Shown here piece by piece: positions 26,460-35,090 of a DNA stretch of 64,000 nucleotides. Source of the DNA: Bacillus sp. 123MFChir2 (lineage in GTDB: Bacteria > Bacillota > Bacilli > Bacillales > Bacillaceae_G). Within the stretch, counting starts at the first letter, position 1, and each line of letters starts with the position of its first letter. The DNA lies in assembly GCF_000383235.1 (NCBI RefSeq), contig NZ_KB910934.1, positions 32,159 through 96,158 on the forward strand. The letters are read 5' to 3'. The notes below the pieces were generated by a model. That model was not told where the DNA came from, made no database searches, and saw only the letters and a program-made list of their open reading frames with translations. The position numbers and the translations under genes are program-made.

Positions 26460-27971
26460 TTATTTTAATAACCCTTCTTTTTGTAAAAACTCTCTTGCTA
26501 CTTTCTCTGCTTTTTTCCCTTCTACGTTCACTTCATAATTCATTTTACGCATTTCTTCGTCAGTAATTTTCCCTGCAAGTTTATTTAATGTTTTTTCAAT
26601 TTCTGGGTATCTCTTTAACGTTTCTCCCCGTAATAATGGTGCTCCTTGATATGGTGGAAACAACCCTTTATCATCTTCTAGTACTTGCAGACCGTATTGC
26701 TGTAATTCACTGTCTGTTGAATAGGCATCAATGAGATTCACATCGCCAGATTGAATGGCGCTATAACGCAGCTTCGGTTCCATCGTTTTTAAATTAGGAA
26801 ACTGTATGTCATATAGTGTTTGTATTCCTTTATATCCATCTTCACGATCTCCAAATTCAAGTGTAAATCCCGCTTTCATATTAGAAGAAACATTTTTTAA
26901 ATCAGAAATTGTTTTGATGTTATACTGCTGCGCTATTTGTTTTGGTACTGCTAATGCGTACGTGTTGTTATACTGCATTGGTTTTAACAGCTTCATATTA
27001 AACTTCTGCTCCATCCCATTTTGGGCCTGCTCATATACTTCTTGACGATCTGTACTTTTTGGTTCTTCCTTTACGAAAGTCGATAAAGCCGTTCCTGAAA
27101 ATTCTGGATAAATATCAATTTCTTTAGATTTTAACGCTTCAAATACAAAAGATGTTTTTCCGAATCCTGGTTTTACCTCTACTTTTAAATCGGTATCCTG
27201 TTCAATTAATTGTTTATACATCTGAATTAAAATTTCCGGCTCTGAGCCAAGTTTACCGGCAATTATAATATCTTTCTTTTGAGTACTCCAAAGAAACGGT
27301 ACGATGATGATTCCAACTACAACGGCAATTGTAACAATCGTTCGCTTCGGTGAACGTCTTACATGCAGGGTCATGCGCAGCACACCATCAAAAAATAATG
27401 CTAATAATGCAGCGGGAATAGCACCTAACAAAATAAGAGCATGGTCATTCCTATCAATTCCAAGCAAAATAAGCTTTCCTAACCCTCCTGCTCCAATTAA
27501 AGCAGCCAATGTCGCTGTACCAACAATTAGTACCATTGCCGTCCGAATTCCTGCCATAATAATAGGCCAAGCAAGTGGTATTTCTACCTTCCATAAACGT
27601 CTCCAATTGTTCATCCCCATCGCTTTTGCTGCTTCAATAAGCGATGGATCTAGTTCACGAATCCCTGTGTATGTATTTCTTAAAATAGGAAGCAGTGCAT
27701 AAATCACAAGCGCAATTATAGCTGGGACCTTTCCAATACCAACTAACGGGATTAATAACCCAAGAAGCGCCAAAGAAGGAATCGTTTGCATCACAGCAGA
27801 AGTACCAATTACCCATTCCGCAATACGCTCTTTTCTTGTTAACAAAATTCCAAGCGGCACTGCGATAAGAATTGCAAAAAATAAAGCAATCAACGAAATT
27901 TGCAAATGTTCCAAAAGGGCACTGAACAGTTCTTGTTTACGCTCTTGCATCGTTTGTAAAAAGGTTGTCAC
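26460..27971 (-). CDS. Betaine/choline-type ABC permease fused to substrate-binding protein
   Basis: A 503-residue fusion. Residues 1-215 are a BPD-type permease (QTIPSLALLGLLIPLVGIG, TYTGIRELDPSLIEAAKAMG). One further helix near 215-230 leads to an OpuAC/OsmF-like extracellular binding domain (GKLGSEPEILIQMYKQLI onward) tethered to the membrane. Fused quaternary-amine transporters of this design import glycine betaine, carnitine or choline for osmoprotection. The start ATG is four bases after the ATPase gene's stop. Confidence 0.9.
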   Translation of the reverse strand: MTTFLQTMQERKQELFSALLEHLQISLIALFFAILIAVPLGILLTRKERIAEWVIGTSAVMQTIPSLALLGLLIPLVGIGKVPAIIALVIYALLPILRNTYTGIRELDPSLIEAAKAMGMNNWRRLWKVEIPLAWPIIMAGIRTAMVLIVGTATLAALIGAGGLGKLILLGIDRNDHALILLGAIPAALLALFFDGVLRMTLHVRRSPKRTIVTIAVVVGIIIVPFLWSTQKKDIIIAGKLGSEPEILIQMYKQLIEQDTDLKVEVKPGFGKTSFVFEALKSKEIDIYPEFSGTALSTFVKEEPKSTDRQEVYEQAQNGMEQKFNMKLLKPMQYNNTYALAVPKQIAQQYNIKTISDLKNVSSNMKAGFTLEFGDREDGYKGIQTLYDIQFPNLKTMEPKLRYSAIQSGDVNLIDAYSTDSELQQYGLQVLEDDKGLFPPYQGAPLLRGETLKRYPEIEKTLNKLAGKITDEEMRKMNYEVNVEGKKAEKVAREFLQKEGLLK

Positions 27972-27974
27972 TTT

Positions 27975-28934
27975 CTATGCCCTCACTTTCATTTGCTCTA
28001 CTATGTATTGAACGATATGCTCACTTGTTAATGTACCGATATATGTACCGTTTTCTTCGATTGGTATTTCTTTTTCGTGTTCTAAACGAAGTAAAGCATC
28101 ATGCAGGGTCACTTCAGTCGAAAGTGGATGAGCATCGCCTTGTTTTCCTTCTTGCGCTAATATTGATACTATATCTTCTACTTTTCTTTGATCATACCAA
28201 GATAATCGTGGCCTCCCAATAAACTCTTCTACAAATGTATTTGCAGGATTTTGTAAAATGACTTCTGGCGTATCAAGTTGGACAACTTTTCCATCTTTCA
28301 TTATACAAATACGATCACCAAGCGCTAGCGCTTCTTGCATATCATGAGTTACGAAAACAATTGTTTTTTGAATCTTTTTTTGCAAGTCTACTAAATCACG
28401 CTGCAGCTGCTCACGGCTTAAAGGATCAAGCGCACTAAACGGTTCATCCATTAAAACAATTTTGGGATTGGCAGCAAGTGCCCGCACAACACCAACGCGC
28501 TGCTTTTGACCGCCAGATAATTCATCTGGCATACGTTCCCTATATATATGTGGATCTAAACCAACCATTTCTAATAACTCATCAACACGCTTTTCGATTT
28601 TCACTTTACTCCATTTGCGCATTTCTGGTACAACCGCAATGTTTTCTGCAATTGTCATATGCGGAAAAAGCGCAATCTGTTGCAAAACATACCCAATGTC
28701 CCATCGTAATTCATGAATGTTATAATCCTGGATGTTCTTCCCATCAATAAAAATTGAACCTTCTGTTGTTTCAATTAATCTATTAATCATTTTCATCGTC
28801 GTTGTCTTTCCACATCCACTCGGGCCAATCAAAACAAAAAATTCTCCTTTACGAATCTCTAGCTGCAAGGAATCTACGGCCTTTGTTTTATCATCAAACG
28901 TTTTTGAAACGTGTTCAAATCGAATCACATACAC
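27975..28934 (-). CDS. Quaternary-amine ABC transporter ATPase (OpuA/OpuC type)
   Basis: A 319-residue ATPase. Walker A GPSGCGKTTT (~38-47), LSGGQKQR signature (~140), Walker B IVLMDEPFSALDP and the H-loop FVTHDMQEA are all present. The C-terminal tail (~245-319) holds one poorly conserved CBS-like unit; OpuA-type ATPases normally use two CBS units to sense ionic strength, so sensing may be altered. AAGGAG precedes the ATG. Forms a two-gene operon with the permease/binding fusion. Confidence 0.92.
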   Translation of the reverse strand: MYVIRFEHVSKTFDDKTKAVDSLQLEIRKGEFFVLIGPSGCGKTTTMKMINRLIETTEGSIFIDGKNIQDYNIHELRWDIGYVLQQIALFPHMTIAENIAVVPEMRKWSKVKIEKRVDELLEMVGLDPHIYRERMPDELSGGQKQRVGVVRALAANPKIVLMDEPFSALDPLSREQLQRDLVDLQKKIQKTIVFVTHDMQEALALGDRICIMKDGKVVQLDTPEVILQNPANTFVEEFIGRPRLSWYDQRKVEDIVSILAQEGKQGDAHPLSTEVTLHDALLRLEHEKEIPIEENGTYIGTLTSEHIVQYIVEQMKVRA

Positions 28935-29011
28935 AACTCCTTTTTCATTCTTTCCTCTATTCTCATGGAAATTCGAGCTATTTTCAAATAATTTGTCTTC
29001 TCAAAATAAAA

Positions 29012-29031
29012 AGAGCTCTATTTTGAGCTCT
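29012..29031 (-). terminator. Terminator of the DUF218 gene
   Basis: AGAGCTC/GAGCTCT stem followed by TTTTTATTTT on the minus strand. The TAG stop of the gene forms the edge of the stem. Confidence 0.8.
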
Positions 29032-29587
29032 AATAATCTTTTAAAATTGTCTTTATGATTGCCGCATATTCACGTATATACGCCTTTTTCCGCGAACGCT
29101 TTGGCGTCGGTGCAGCAAGTGCTTCCATCTTCATACCTAAGCGATTTGCGATGATTTTCGTCCGGTATAAATGATAGGTGTTACTTACTACAACTGCATG
29201 TTTCACATCATATAGCTCCTTAGAAAACTTTAGATTTTCATATGTACTTGTAGAACGATCTTCAAGTAAAATTCTTTCTTTTCCAATACCATTTCCTATT
29301 AAATATCGACTCATACTAAGAGCCTCTGAAATATCTTCATCGTCTCCTTGTCCGCCAGATACAACTACTTTTGCCTCTGGATGTGAGCGTAAATAACTTA
29401 CTGCTACATCTAATCGATTTTGTAGTGACAAGGAAGGTCTATCTCCAAATAATTTTGCTCCTAGAACTAAAACATAAGGTGCTGTATGACTTACTTTCTC
29501 ATTGGCAATTTTTCTCATGCGGTATGTTGTATACACAATATACAATGGTGGCAATAACATCAATAATAATAAAAAGCATTTCTTCAT
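29030..29587 (-). CDS. YdcF/SanA-like DUF218 membrane-anchored protein
   Basis: A 185-residue protein with one N-terminal membrane anchor (LLLLMLLPPLYIVYTTY) and a DUF218 domain: YVLVLGAKL (~38), VVSGGQGDDEDISEA (~78), EDRSTSTYENLKFS (~109), VVVSNTYHLYRT (~131). The domain faces outward and is associated with envelope functions such as vancomycin sensitivity in enterics. No enzymatic activity is firmly known. Confidence 0.88.
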   Translation of the reverse strand: MKKCFLLLLMLLPPLYIVYTTYRMRKIANEKVSHTAPYVLVLGAKLFGDRPSLSLQNRLDVAVSYLRSHPEAKVVVSGGQGDDEDISEALSMSRYLIGNGIGKERILLEDRSTSTYENLKFSKELYDVKHAVVVSNTYHLYRTKIIANRLGMKMEALAAPTPKRSRKKAYIREYAAIIKTILKDY

Positions 29588-29670
29588 CGCAGTTCTCTCC
29601 CTTTCTTTTCATTATATGAAAAAAAGGAATCATGCAGAAGTGCTTTCTCTACACATATTTCATTTCAAAA

Positions 29671-29699
29671 AAATAGTGAGGATACACTCCTCACTATTT
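29671..29699 (-). terminator. Terminator of the 37-aa basic peptide gene
   Basis: AAATAGTGAGGA/TCCTCACTATTT perfect stem with a five-base loop and T-run on the minus strand, directly after the stop codon. Confidence 0.85.
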
Positions 29700-29701
29700 C
29701 C

Positions 29702-29815
29702 CTATCCTTGACGCTGCCCTGCGTTTTGAGGATTGCGTGCTTTCTTTGAGGACGTATGATCTTGCGTTTGATTGCCTTTATGCTTTGCTGAACCTAATGC
29801 CTTTGTTTTTCCCAT
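29702..29815 (-). CDS. Small basic hydrophilic peptide, 37 aa (spore-protein-like)
   Basis: A 37-residue, Gly/Gln/Lys/Asn-rich peptide beginning MGKTKALGSAKHKGNQTQ and ending NAGQRQG, with no hydrophobic stretch. Composition resembles minor acid-soluble spore proteins or the YuzL group, but I cannot place it in a named family. GGTGTG lies about nine bases before the ATG, and a strong dedicated terminator follows, supporting a real gene. Confidence 0.6.
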   Translation of the reverse strand: MGKTKALGSAKHKGNQTQDHTSSKKARNPQNAGQRQG

Positions 29816-29871
29816 ATCATTTCACACCTTTTTTAATTGTTACTTTTATAGGATGTGTATTAGATTCGTTA

Positions 29872-30105
29872 CTATACAACCGTTTTATTGGTAATGTGAA
29901 TTCGTTCTTTCTGTTGCATTTTCACATATGAAATCCCAATACACGTTGCACCAATTAATAATATGCTCAGTGCATAAAACGGAACCATAACGCCGATTTG
30001 AGACACAAACGTTGTAAAAGCAATAAGAAGAATAACTCGTACACCTGTACCAACAAATCGAAAGAGACTGTCCACACGCCCAATTATTTCATTTGGAACC
30101 TCGAA
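29872..30105 (-). pseudogene. C-terminal relic of an MFS transporter
   Basis: The frame reads VPNEIIGRVDSLFRFVGTGV followed by two hydrophobic helices and a short polar tail. This is the loop after helix 10 and the last two helices of a major facilitator (usual motif vPnexxGRV). The reading frame continues upstream only to about 30105, with no start and no N-terminal ~330 residues. It abuts the FMN reductase gene, so a deletion removed the rest. Confidence 0.75.
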
Positions 30106-30126
30106 TCACGGTAAAGAGATGACAAA

Positions 30127-30663
30127 TTAATCAGCTCCTAACTGTTTTTTCAGTTCTGGAAACATGCTCATGTACCCTCTTAGTTCTTTTAACAAATCCG
30201 CAATTAGCGGTTTCGCATCTTCCCCTAATTCTCCGTTCTGTACATGAAGACTATCAATAACAACTTGTTTCGGAATCACATTCGCATATACGCCTCTTGC
30301 CACGATGCGCATACTATTTAAGGCATTTATACCACCTTTACCTCCGCCTGCAACTGCAAGAAGCCCAACCGGCTTATGCATAAACTCGCTGCTTCCAAGA
30401 AAATCAAATGCATTTTTCAGTGCACCGCTCATCGCATTATGATATTCCGGCGTACATAGTACAACACCATCTGCTTCTTTAACAAGTTTCTTTAATTTTG
30501 CTACTGCTTGTAATTCATATTGAGAATTTTCTCCGTTATATAATGGGAGTGCCTCAACAGCCAAATCATATAATTCTCCGTTAAAAGTTTGTGCAATATG
30601 CTTTGCAATGACGCGAGTTTTACCGAATTTACGTGGTGTACCATTAATGACAACTAGTTTCAT
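30127..30663 (-). CDS. NADPH-dependent FMN reductase (YhdA/azobenzene-reductase type)
   Basis: A 178-residue flavodoxin-like enzyme: N-terminal phosphate-binding loop VVINGTPRKFGKTR, the CTPEYHNAMSGALKNAFDFL motif (~75-94), and the GGGKGGINALNSMR loop. Closest known type is B. subtilis YhdA (Azr). It lies downstream of a YhcY/YhcZ-like two-component pair exactly as in B. subtilis yhcY-yhcZ-yhdA, though here a terminator sits between the regulator and this gene. Confidence 0.9.
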   Translation of the reverse strand: MKLVVINGTPRKFGKTRVIAKHIAQTFNGELYDLAVEALPLYNGENSQYELQAVAKLKKLVKEADGVVLCTPEYHNAMSGALKNAFDFLGSSEFMHKPVGLLAVAGGGKGGINALNSMRIVARGVYANVIPKQVVIDSLHVQNGELGEDAKPLIADLLKELRGYMSMFPELKKQLGAD

Positions 30664-30775
30664 GATTATTTCTCTCCCTTGTTTGAATTTCTATATTTAT
30701 CTTATCAGAAAATTCCCTATTATAAACCGTAAGAAAGATGGAAACCGCTTGAGAAAATAGTATGAAAAACCAAAA

Positions 30776-30805
30776 CAGAAACTCATACTTTCGTATGAGT
30801 TTCTG
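30776..30805 (-). terminator. Terminator between response regulator and FMN reductase
   Basis: CAGAAACTCATAC/GTATGAGTTTCTG perfect stem with a four-base loop, then TTTTGGTTTTT on the minus strand. Confidence 0.85.
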
Positions 30806-30817
30806 TCATTACTTTTC

Positions 30818-31453
30818 CTATACAACGCCATGTTTTACCGCATACAAGGCTGCTTGCGTTCGATCATCTACATGTAATTTAGCTAGAACATTTGAAACAT
30901 GCGTTTTCACAGTTTGTTCTGTAATATGTAATTCTACTGCAATTTCTTTATTACTTCTTCCTTTGGCGATTTCTCGCAGCACTTCTTTTTCACGCTTCGT
31001 TAACATAGTTAAATGATCTTTCTTTATCTCACCAGTTGCTTGGCGTCCTAATAAAGCAGGCGTTACTTTCGGATGGAAATTCGCATTTCCTTGATAAACT
31101 GCAATAATAGAAGCTACAAGTTGATCCGGTTGTACTTCTTTTAATTGATATCCATCTGCGCCTGCTTCTAGAGCTGGAAGAACATAATCTTGTTCCGAAA
31201 AACTGCTCAACATTAGTACCTTAATAGATGGATCATAGTGTTTTATACGCTTCGTTGCTTCGATTCCGTCCATTTTCGGCATCGACACATCCATTAATAC
31301 AACATCAGGTCGTTCTGTTTGAATAAATTGTAATGCCTCTTCTCCATCTCCCACTTCACCAATAATGTCAAATTCTTCTTTTGTTTTTAAAAAGAAAACG
31401 AGTCCTCTTCGGACAATATGATGATCTTCTACAAGCAGTAATTTAATTTTCAA
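30818..31453 (-). CDS. NarL/FixJ-family response regulator (YhcZ-like)
   Basis: A 211-residue regulator. The receiver domain has acidic pocket EDHH, phospho-acceptor Asp in PDVVLMDVSMP (~55) and Lys in QLKEVQPDQ (~104). The C-terminal LuxR-type helix-turn-helix has TKREKEVLREIAKGRSNKEI (~150) and TVKTHVSNVLAKL. It pairs with the upstream histidine kinase, 14 bases away. Confidence 0.93.
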   Translation of the reverse strand: MKIKLLLVEDHHIVRRGLVFFLKTKEEFDIIGEVGDGEEALQFIQTERPDVVLMDVSMPKMDGIEATKRIKHYDPSIKVLMLSSFSEQDYVLPALEAGADGYQLKEVQPDQLVASIIAVYQGNANFHPKVTPALLGRQATGEIKKDHLTMLTKREKEVLREIAKGRSNKEIAVELHITEQTVKTHVSNVLAKLHVDDRTQAALYAVKHGVV

Positions 31454-31467
31454 TACATGTCTCCCCT

Positions 31468-32598
31468 TTAGACTGGTAACTGAATCTCAATCTTCGTTCC
31501 TTCCCCTAGTTTCGTTTGAATATGAAACTTCCCTTTCAACAACTCAATGCGTTCCTTCATATTCTTTAAACCAAGCGCAGAATCTCTTACTTTTTCTTTC
31601 ATAAACCCTATTCCATTATCCTCAATTTGAAACTTCAATATATTGTTTTCCATTCTTAAATGTACAAATACGTTTTCGCAAAAGGCATGTTTTTTACAAT
31701 TATGAAGCGCTTCTTGACTAACACGCCAAAGCATTTCTTCTATTTCATCATCTATAGAAATTACCCCATCAATTCGCATAATGACATGGATACCAAGGAG
31801 ATTCCCATAATTTTGAATTGCTTCAGCAAGACCTTTTTCTAAACCCTCCGGCCGTAACTGCCAAATTAATAATGTCATCTCTTGCAGCGCCTCTTGTGAT
31901 AACTCTCCTATATAAGTTAACATCTCCTTTAATTCTGTATTCTTCGTCATATCCATTGTTCCTCGAGCTGTTAACATAATTGAAAAAAGAAGCTGTTTAA
32001 CAGAATCATGTAAATCACGTGCTAGACGATTTCTTTCTGCAACGATTACATATTTCCGCTCCTTCTCAACTAGCCTAATCCGTTGAATCGTTGTCCCAAT
32101 TTGAAAAGCAATCGCTTCTAATAAAGCTAATTCTTCTTCTATAAAATGCGTTTTATAAGGAGAAGCAACATTTAATAATCCAAACTTTTCTTCTCCTGCC
32201 TGAAGCGGGATCGTCGCATGATGCGTAATATCCTCTGTTTCTCCCCATTCATATTCAATCGCATCTTCTATTCGCTTGCATTCAATAATATTTGTTGCTT
32301 TTTGCAAACGTCCTGCAACAAATCGATTAATACACCAACAATCGCCTTCGCACATTGGTTTCTTTTCTTCCCATGTAAGAGCTGGCGGTAAATTTGTATC
32401 AACAAGCATTTGATGTGTTCCTTTTTCATCAATAAAAAAAATCCATCCTGTTTGTAAATTCATGACTTGCAAAAGGGTATGTAGAACTTTTTCTAACATT
32501 TGCTGCAAATCAGTTGCTTCATTTAATAACTCAGCAATTTCTTTTAACGCTTGCAATCGATGCATTTGTCTTTCATTTTCATTCATGTTCATCACCAT
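31468..32598 (-). CDS. GAF-domain sensor histidine kinase (YhcY-like)
   Basis: A 376-residue cytoplasmic kinase: coiled N terminus (1-40), GAF domain (~40-175), HisKA_3 (His in ARDLHDSVKQLLFS, ~198), and HATPase with N box EALHNCKKHAF and G box DNGIGF. The GAF domain contains a cysteine group, CEGDCWC, followed 17 residues later by another Cys in NIIECKR, which could bind a metal or Fe-S cluster or react with oxidants (inference). Start ambiguous among closely spaced ATGs (32598, 32592, 32586). Confidence 0.92.
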   Translation of the reverse strand: MVMNMNENERQMHRLQALKEIAELLNEATDLQQMLEKVLHTLLQVMNLQTGWIFFIDEKGTHQMLVDTNLPPALTWEEKKPMCEGDCWCINRFVAGRLQKATNIIECKRIEDAIEYEWGETEDITHHATIPLQAGEEKFGLLNVASPYKTHFIEEELALLEAIAFQIGTTIQRIRLVEKERKYVIVAERNRLARDLHDSVKQLLFSIMLTARGTMDMTKNTELKEMLTYIGELSQEALQEMTLLIWQLRPEGLEKGLAEAIQNYGNLLGIHVIMRIDGVISIDDEIEEMLWRVSQEALHNCKKHAFCENVFVHLRMENNILKFQIEDNGIGFMKEKVRDSALGLKNMKERIELLKGKFHIQTKLGEGTKIEIQLPV

Positions 32599-32660
32599 AT
32601 CCTATTATAACATTACGAAATTTCTAAATACTAGGAATAAAACAAAACTCCTGTTACTTA

Positions 32661-32858
32661 TATATAAATATAAATTGAAAAAATGACATAAAAACCACTT
32701 TTTTAGCTGATTAAGAGGGACTGGCTACGCTTGGAGCGGTCAGAGCCCTTTTCTGCCACAGGCAATGTTAAAACAAAGAAGGTAAGCAAGTTCAAAGTAT
32801 GTTGTATTGTTATATAGCGATGATTTATATGTCGAAAAATAAAAATAGATTACTATAT
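32661..32858 (-). repeat. Full-length bcr1 repeat, inverted orientation
   Basis: It reads TATATAAATATAAATTGAAAAAATGACAT at one end and TATGTCGAAAAATAAAAATAGAT at the other, with an internal GAGCGGTCAGAGCCCTTTTCTGCCACAGGCA block. This is the complement of the copies at 51637 and 59651. It lies between the kinase gene and the methyltransferase gene; no coding capacity. Confidence 0.85.
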
Positions 32859-32971
32859 AACTTTCTGATCATGTAATTTTATTCATTTTGTCCTCTTTAA
32901 ATTTAATCGACTTTTATTAAAAAACTACCTCATCCTTTTTTAAAAAGGAATTTGAAAAAAGATAAAGAAAA

Positions 32972-33012
32972 ATATACAGTGAAAAGTTCTATAAGAAATT
33001 TTCACTGTATAT
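32972..33012 (+). promoter_or_regulatory. Perfect 14-bp inverted repeat upstream of methyltransferase
   Basis: ATATACAGTGAAAA, 13 bases, then TTTTCACTGTATAT: a perfect dyad ending 22 bases before the TTG start. No T-tract follows, so an operator or a translation-blocking hairpin is more likely than a terminator. Confidence 0.6.
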
Positions 33013-33034
33013 GAAATAGAAAGATGATAAAAAA

Positions 33035-33625
33035 TTGAGTGTTTTGACTAAATTAATAGCACAAGCTAAAAATCCAAGAGGTTTTGTGGGGTCATCTATG
33101 TTATGCATCATGAATGTGGCTCATACTAGTATGACAAAATGGGCTTTAAGTAAGATTAACATTAGTCAGCGTGCAAAAATGCTTGATATAGGGTGCGGCG
33201 GTGGAAAGACAATACATACTCTCTCGAAAATGAATCCAGACGGAAAGATATACGGCATAGATTACTCCAAAAAAGCAGTAGAAAATTCTATCAAACTGAA
33301 TAAAAAAGATGTGGACTCAGGAAAAGTGTTCATTAAACAAGCAAGCGTATCAGCTATGCCTTTTTCAAATGGCTTTTTTGATATGATTACTGCTTTTCAA
33401 ACCCATTATTTTTGGCCAAATTTAGAGAATGATGTTAAAGAAATATTTCGAGTATTAAAAGCAAATGGCTCCTTCCTCATTGTTGCTGAGCTCTATAAAA
33501 TAAATTATCACATGACAAAATTCAAAACAAAAACGGATTTAGAAAAATTACTAAAAGAAACTGGATATAGAAACGTAGTATTTCATGAATATAAAGGAGC
33601 AATTTGTATAACTGCGAGAAAATAA
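33035..33625 (+). CDS. Class I SAM-dependent methyltransferase
   Basis: A 196-residue enzyme: motif I MLDIGCGGGKTIHTLS (~50-65), acidic loop YGIDYSKKAVE (~74), motif IV FDMITAFQTHYFWPN (~110) and post-IV FRVLKANGSFLIVAEL. Substrate unknown. It starts with TTG after a weak AAAGATG sequence; no in-frame ATG lies before residue 22. An adjacent inverted repeat may regulate it. Confidence 0.85.
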   Translation: MSVLTKLIAQAKNPRGFVGSSMLCIMNVAHTSMTKWALSKINISQRAKMLDIGCGGGKTIHTLSKMNPDGKIYGIDYSKKAVENSIKLNKKDVDSGKVFIKQASVSAMPFSNGFFDMITAFQTHYFWPNLENDVKEIFRVLKANGSFLIVAELYKINYHMTKFKTKTDLEKLLKETGYRNVVFHEYKGAICITARK

Positions 33626-33631
33626 CGAAAA

Positions 33632-33656
33632 CGCCAGAATTTCTATTTTTCTGGCG
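33632..33656. terminator. Shared terminator between methyltransferase and nicotinamidase genes
   Basis: CGCCAGAA/TTCTGGCG stem between convergent genes. T-rich stretches lie on both sides. Confidence 0.7.
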
Positions 33657-33667
33657 ATCTTTTCTAC

Positions 33668-34216
33668 CTACTTTATTGCAGCTTGCAAGCAAGACTTTAC
33701 ATGCTGCAGAGCAAACTCATGCCCTTGTTGATTAAATGAAGCAACTGCTTTTTCATATACTACAATGCGAAACCCTTTATTATAAGCATCGATTGCTGTA
33801 TGTAACACGCAAATGTCCGTACAAACTCCAACAAGATGTACTTCTTGTATTCCTCTTTCTCGAAGTTTAATTTCTAAATCTGTTCCAGCAAAGGCGCTGT
33901 ATCTTGTTTTATCCATATAATAAACAGTTTCATCATCTTTGTGTGCATTGTATATAGTTTGTAATTCACCGTACAACTCTCTTCCCTTTCTTCCCGCTAT
34001 ATTATGAGGTGGATATAATTGTCTCTCAGGATGATAAAAGTCATTTTCTACATGTTTATCAACAGCAAATACAACATAATCTCCATTTTCAATACACCGT
34101 TTCGTTACTTCTACAATGTTTTTTTCTATATCTTGCCCAGGTTTACCACATGTCAAAGCCCCATCTTCTGCAACGAAATCATATGTATAATCAATATTTA
34201 TAAGTGCTCGTTTCAT
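33668..34216 (-). CDS. pncA: Nicotinamidase / isochorismatase-family hydrolase
   Basis: A 182-residue cysteine hydrolase converting nicotinamide to nicotinate in NAD salvage. Catalytic Asp in NIDYTYDF (residue 8), Lys in MDKTRYSAFAGTD (~102), cis-peptide and nucleophile Cys in VGVCTDICV (~134-138), and metal ligands D52/H54 in VDKHVENDFYHPE. It closely follows B. subtilis YueJ. Monocistronic, convergent with the methyltransferase. Confidence 0.9.
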   Translation of the reverse strand: MKRALINIDYTYDFVAEDGALTCGKPGQDIEKNIVEVTKRCIENGDYVVFAVDKHVENDFYHPERQLYPPHNIAGRKGRELYGELQTIYNAHKDDETVYYMDKTRYSAFAGTDLEIKLRERGIQEVHLVGVCTDICVLHTAIDAYNKGFRIVVYEKAVASFNQQGHEFALQHVKSCLQAAIK

Positions 34217-34318
34217 CTTTTCTCTTCCTTTCGTTTCACAGTAAACAATAGAAAACGTGTTATAACGACGTTTTATTACATATTCGACAGGTGTAATGAA
34301 AATCCCTATAAAAGAAAA

Positions 34319-34343
34319 AGAAACCTGCTTATCAAGCAGATTT
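34319..34343 (-). terminator. Terminator of the lipoprotein gene
   Basis: GAAATCTGCTT/AAGCAGGTTTC stem with a three-base loop, followed by TTTTTC on the minus strand. Confidence 0.8.
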
Positions 34344-34347
34344 CCTC

Positions 34348-34836
34348 TTACTGTGCTGGTTTATTTTCAAGCTGCGCCTGGACAAAGTTGATTACTTTTC
34401 CGTTTGGATCATTATTTTCATACTGAATTGCTGTTACGGTATGGATACCTGGTTGTAGTGTCTCTTCTTTTAACGCGATTGTCGTTTGCGCTAATTTATT
34501 TACTTGATGCTTGTCTTCAAATTTTTTATCGATGTATACAAATATTTCTTTATCCTCTTGGAAATTTGCAACTTCAATTTCTACTTGTTGAATAAGCGTA
34601 TCTTTTTTTATAAATACGACAGGTACATTCCCATTTTCCGATGTACCATCTGGTGTAACAACTTTGATTTTTCCTTCACCAACTGAAGTTACCCCTTCTG
34701 GGAATGAATATTTTATTTCTTGCTGTCCATTAACAGCTCGTTCCTGTTGTTTTTCTTCCTTAACGTTCTTTTCTTCTGTTACTCCACAACCTACTAACAA
34801 CATAACAGATAATCCAGTGATTATGAATTTTTTCAA
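34348..34836 (-). CDS. Predicted lipoprotein, unknown function
   Basis: A 162-residue protein with a lipoprotein signal (KKFIITGLSVMLLVGCG; lipobox LVGC) and a charged linker. A beta-rich C-terminal region (~50-160) includes IKVVTPDGTSENGN and TTIALKEETLQPGIHTVTAIQYE, suggesting an Ig-like fold. The TTG at 34836 is six bases after AGGGGGA; the open frame to 34920 would destroy the signal peptide. Attached to the outer face of the membrane. Confidence 0.82.
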   Translation of the reverse strand: MKKFIITGLSVMLLVGCGVTEEKNVKEEKQQERAVNGQQEIKYSFPEGVTSVGEGKIKVVTPDGTSENGNVPVVFIKKDTLIQQVEIEVANFQEDKEIFVYIDKKFEDKHQVNKLAQTTIALKEETLQPGIHTVTAIQYENNDPNGKVINFVQAQLENKPAQ

Positions 34837-35023
34837 AATCCATTCCCCCTGTATCTCAATGTACAATTTATTATACAAGAATAATTCTTGAATATATACA
34901 CAGTTTACTTTCATAAACAAATTCTTTCATTATACCATTAACTGTACCACACTTATTCCCTGTTAATCACCATTATTTTTTCAAGAAATTTTTAACAAAT
35001 CTTTTTTCTATTATTTTTCACAA

Positions 35024-35056
35024 AAATAATCTTAGTCCTTATAACTAAGATTATTT
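35024..35056 (-). terminator. Terminator of the nitroreductase gene
   Basis: AAATAATCTTAG/CTAAGATTATTT perfect stem with a nine-base loop and T-rich flank on the minus strand. Confidence 0.75.
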
Positions 35057-35090
35057 CAATCATTCTCCCCTTACTCATGGAGAGTTCATT

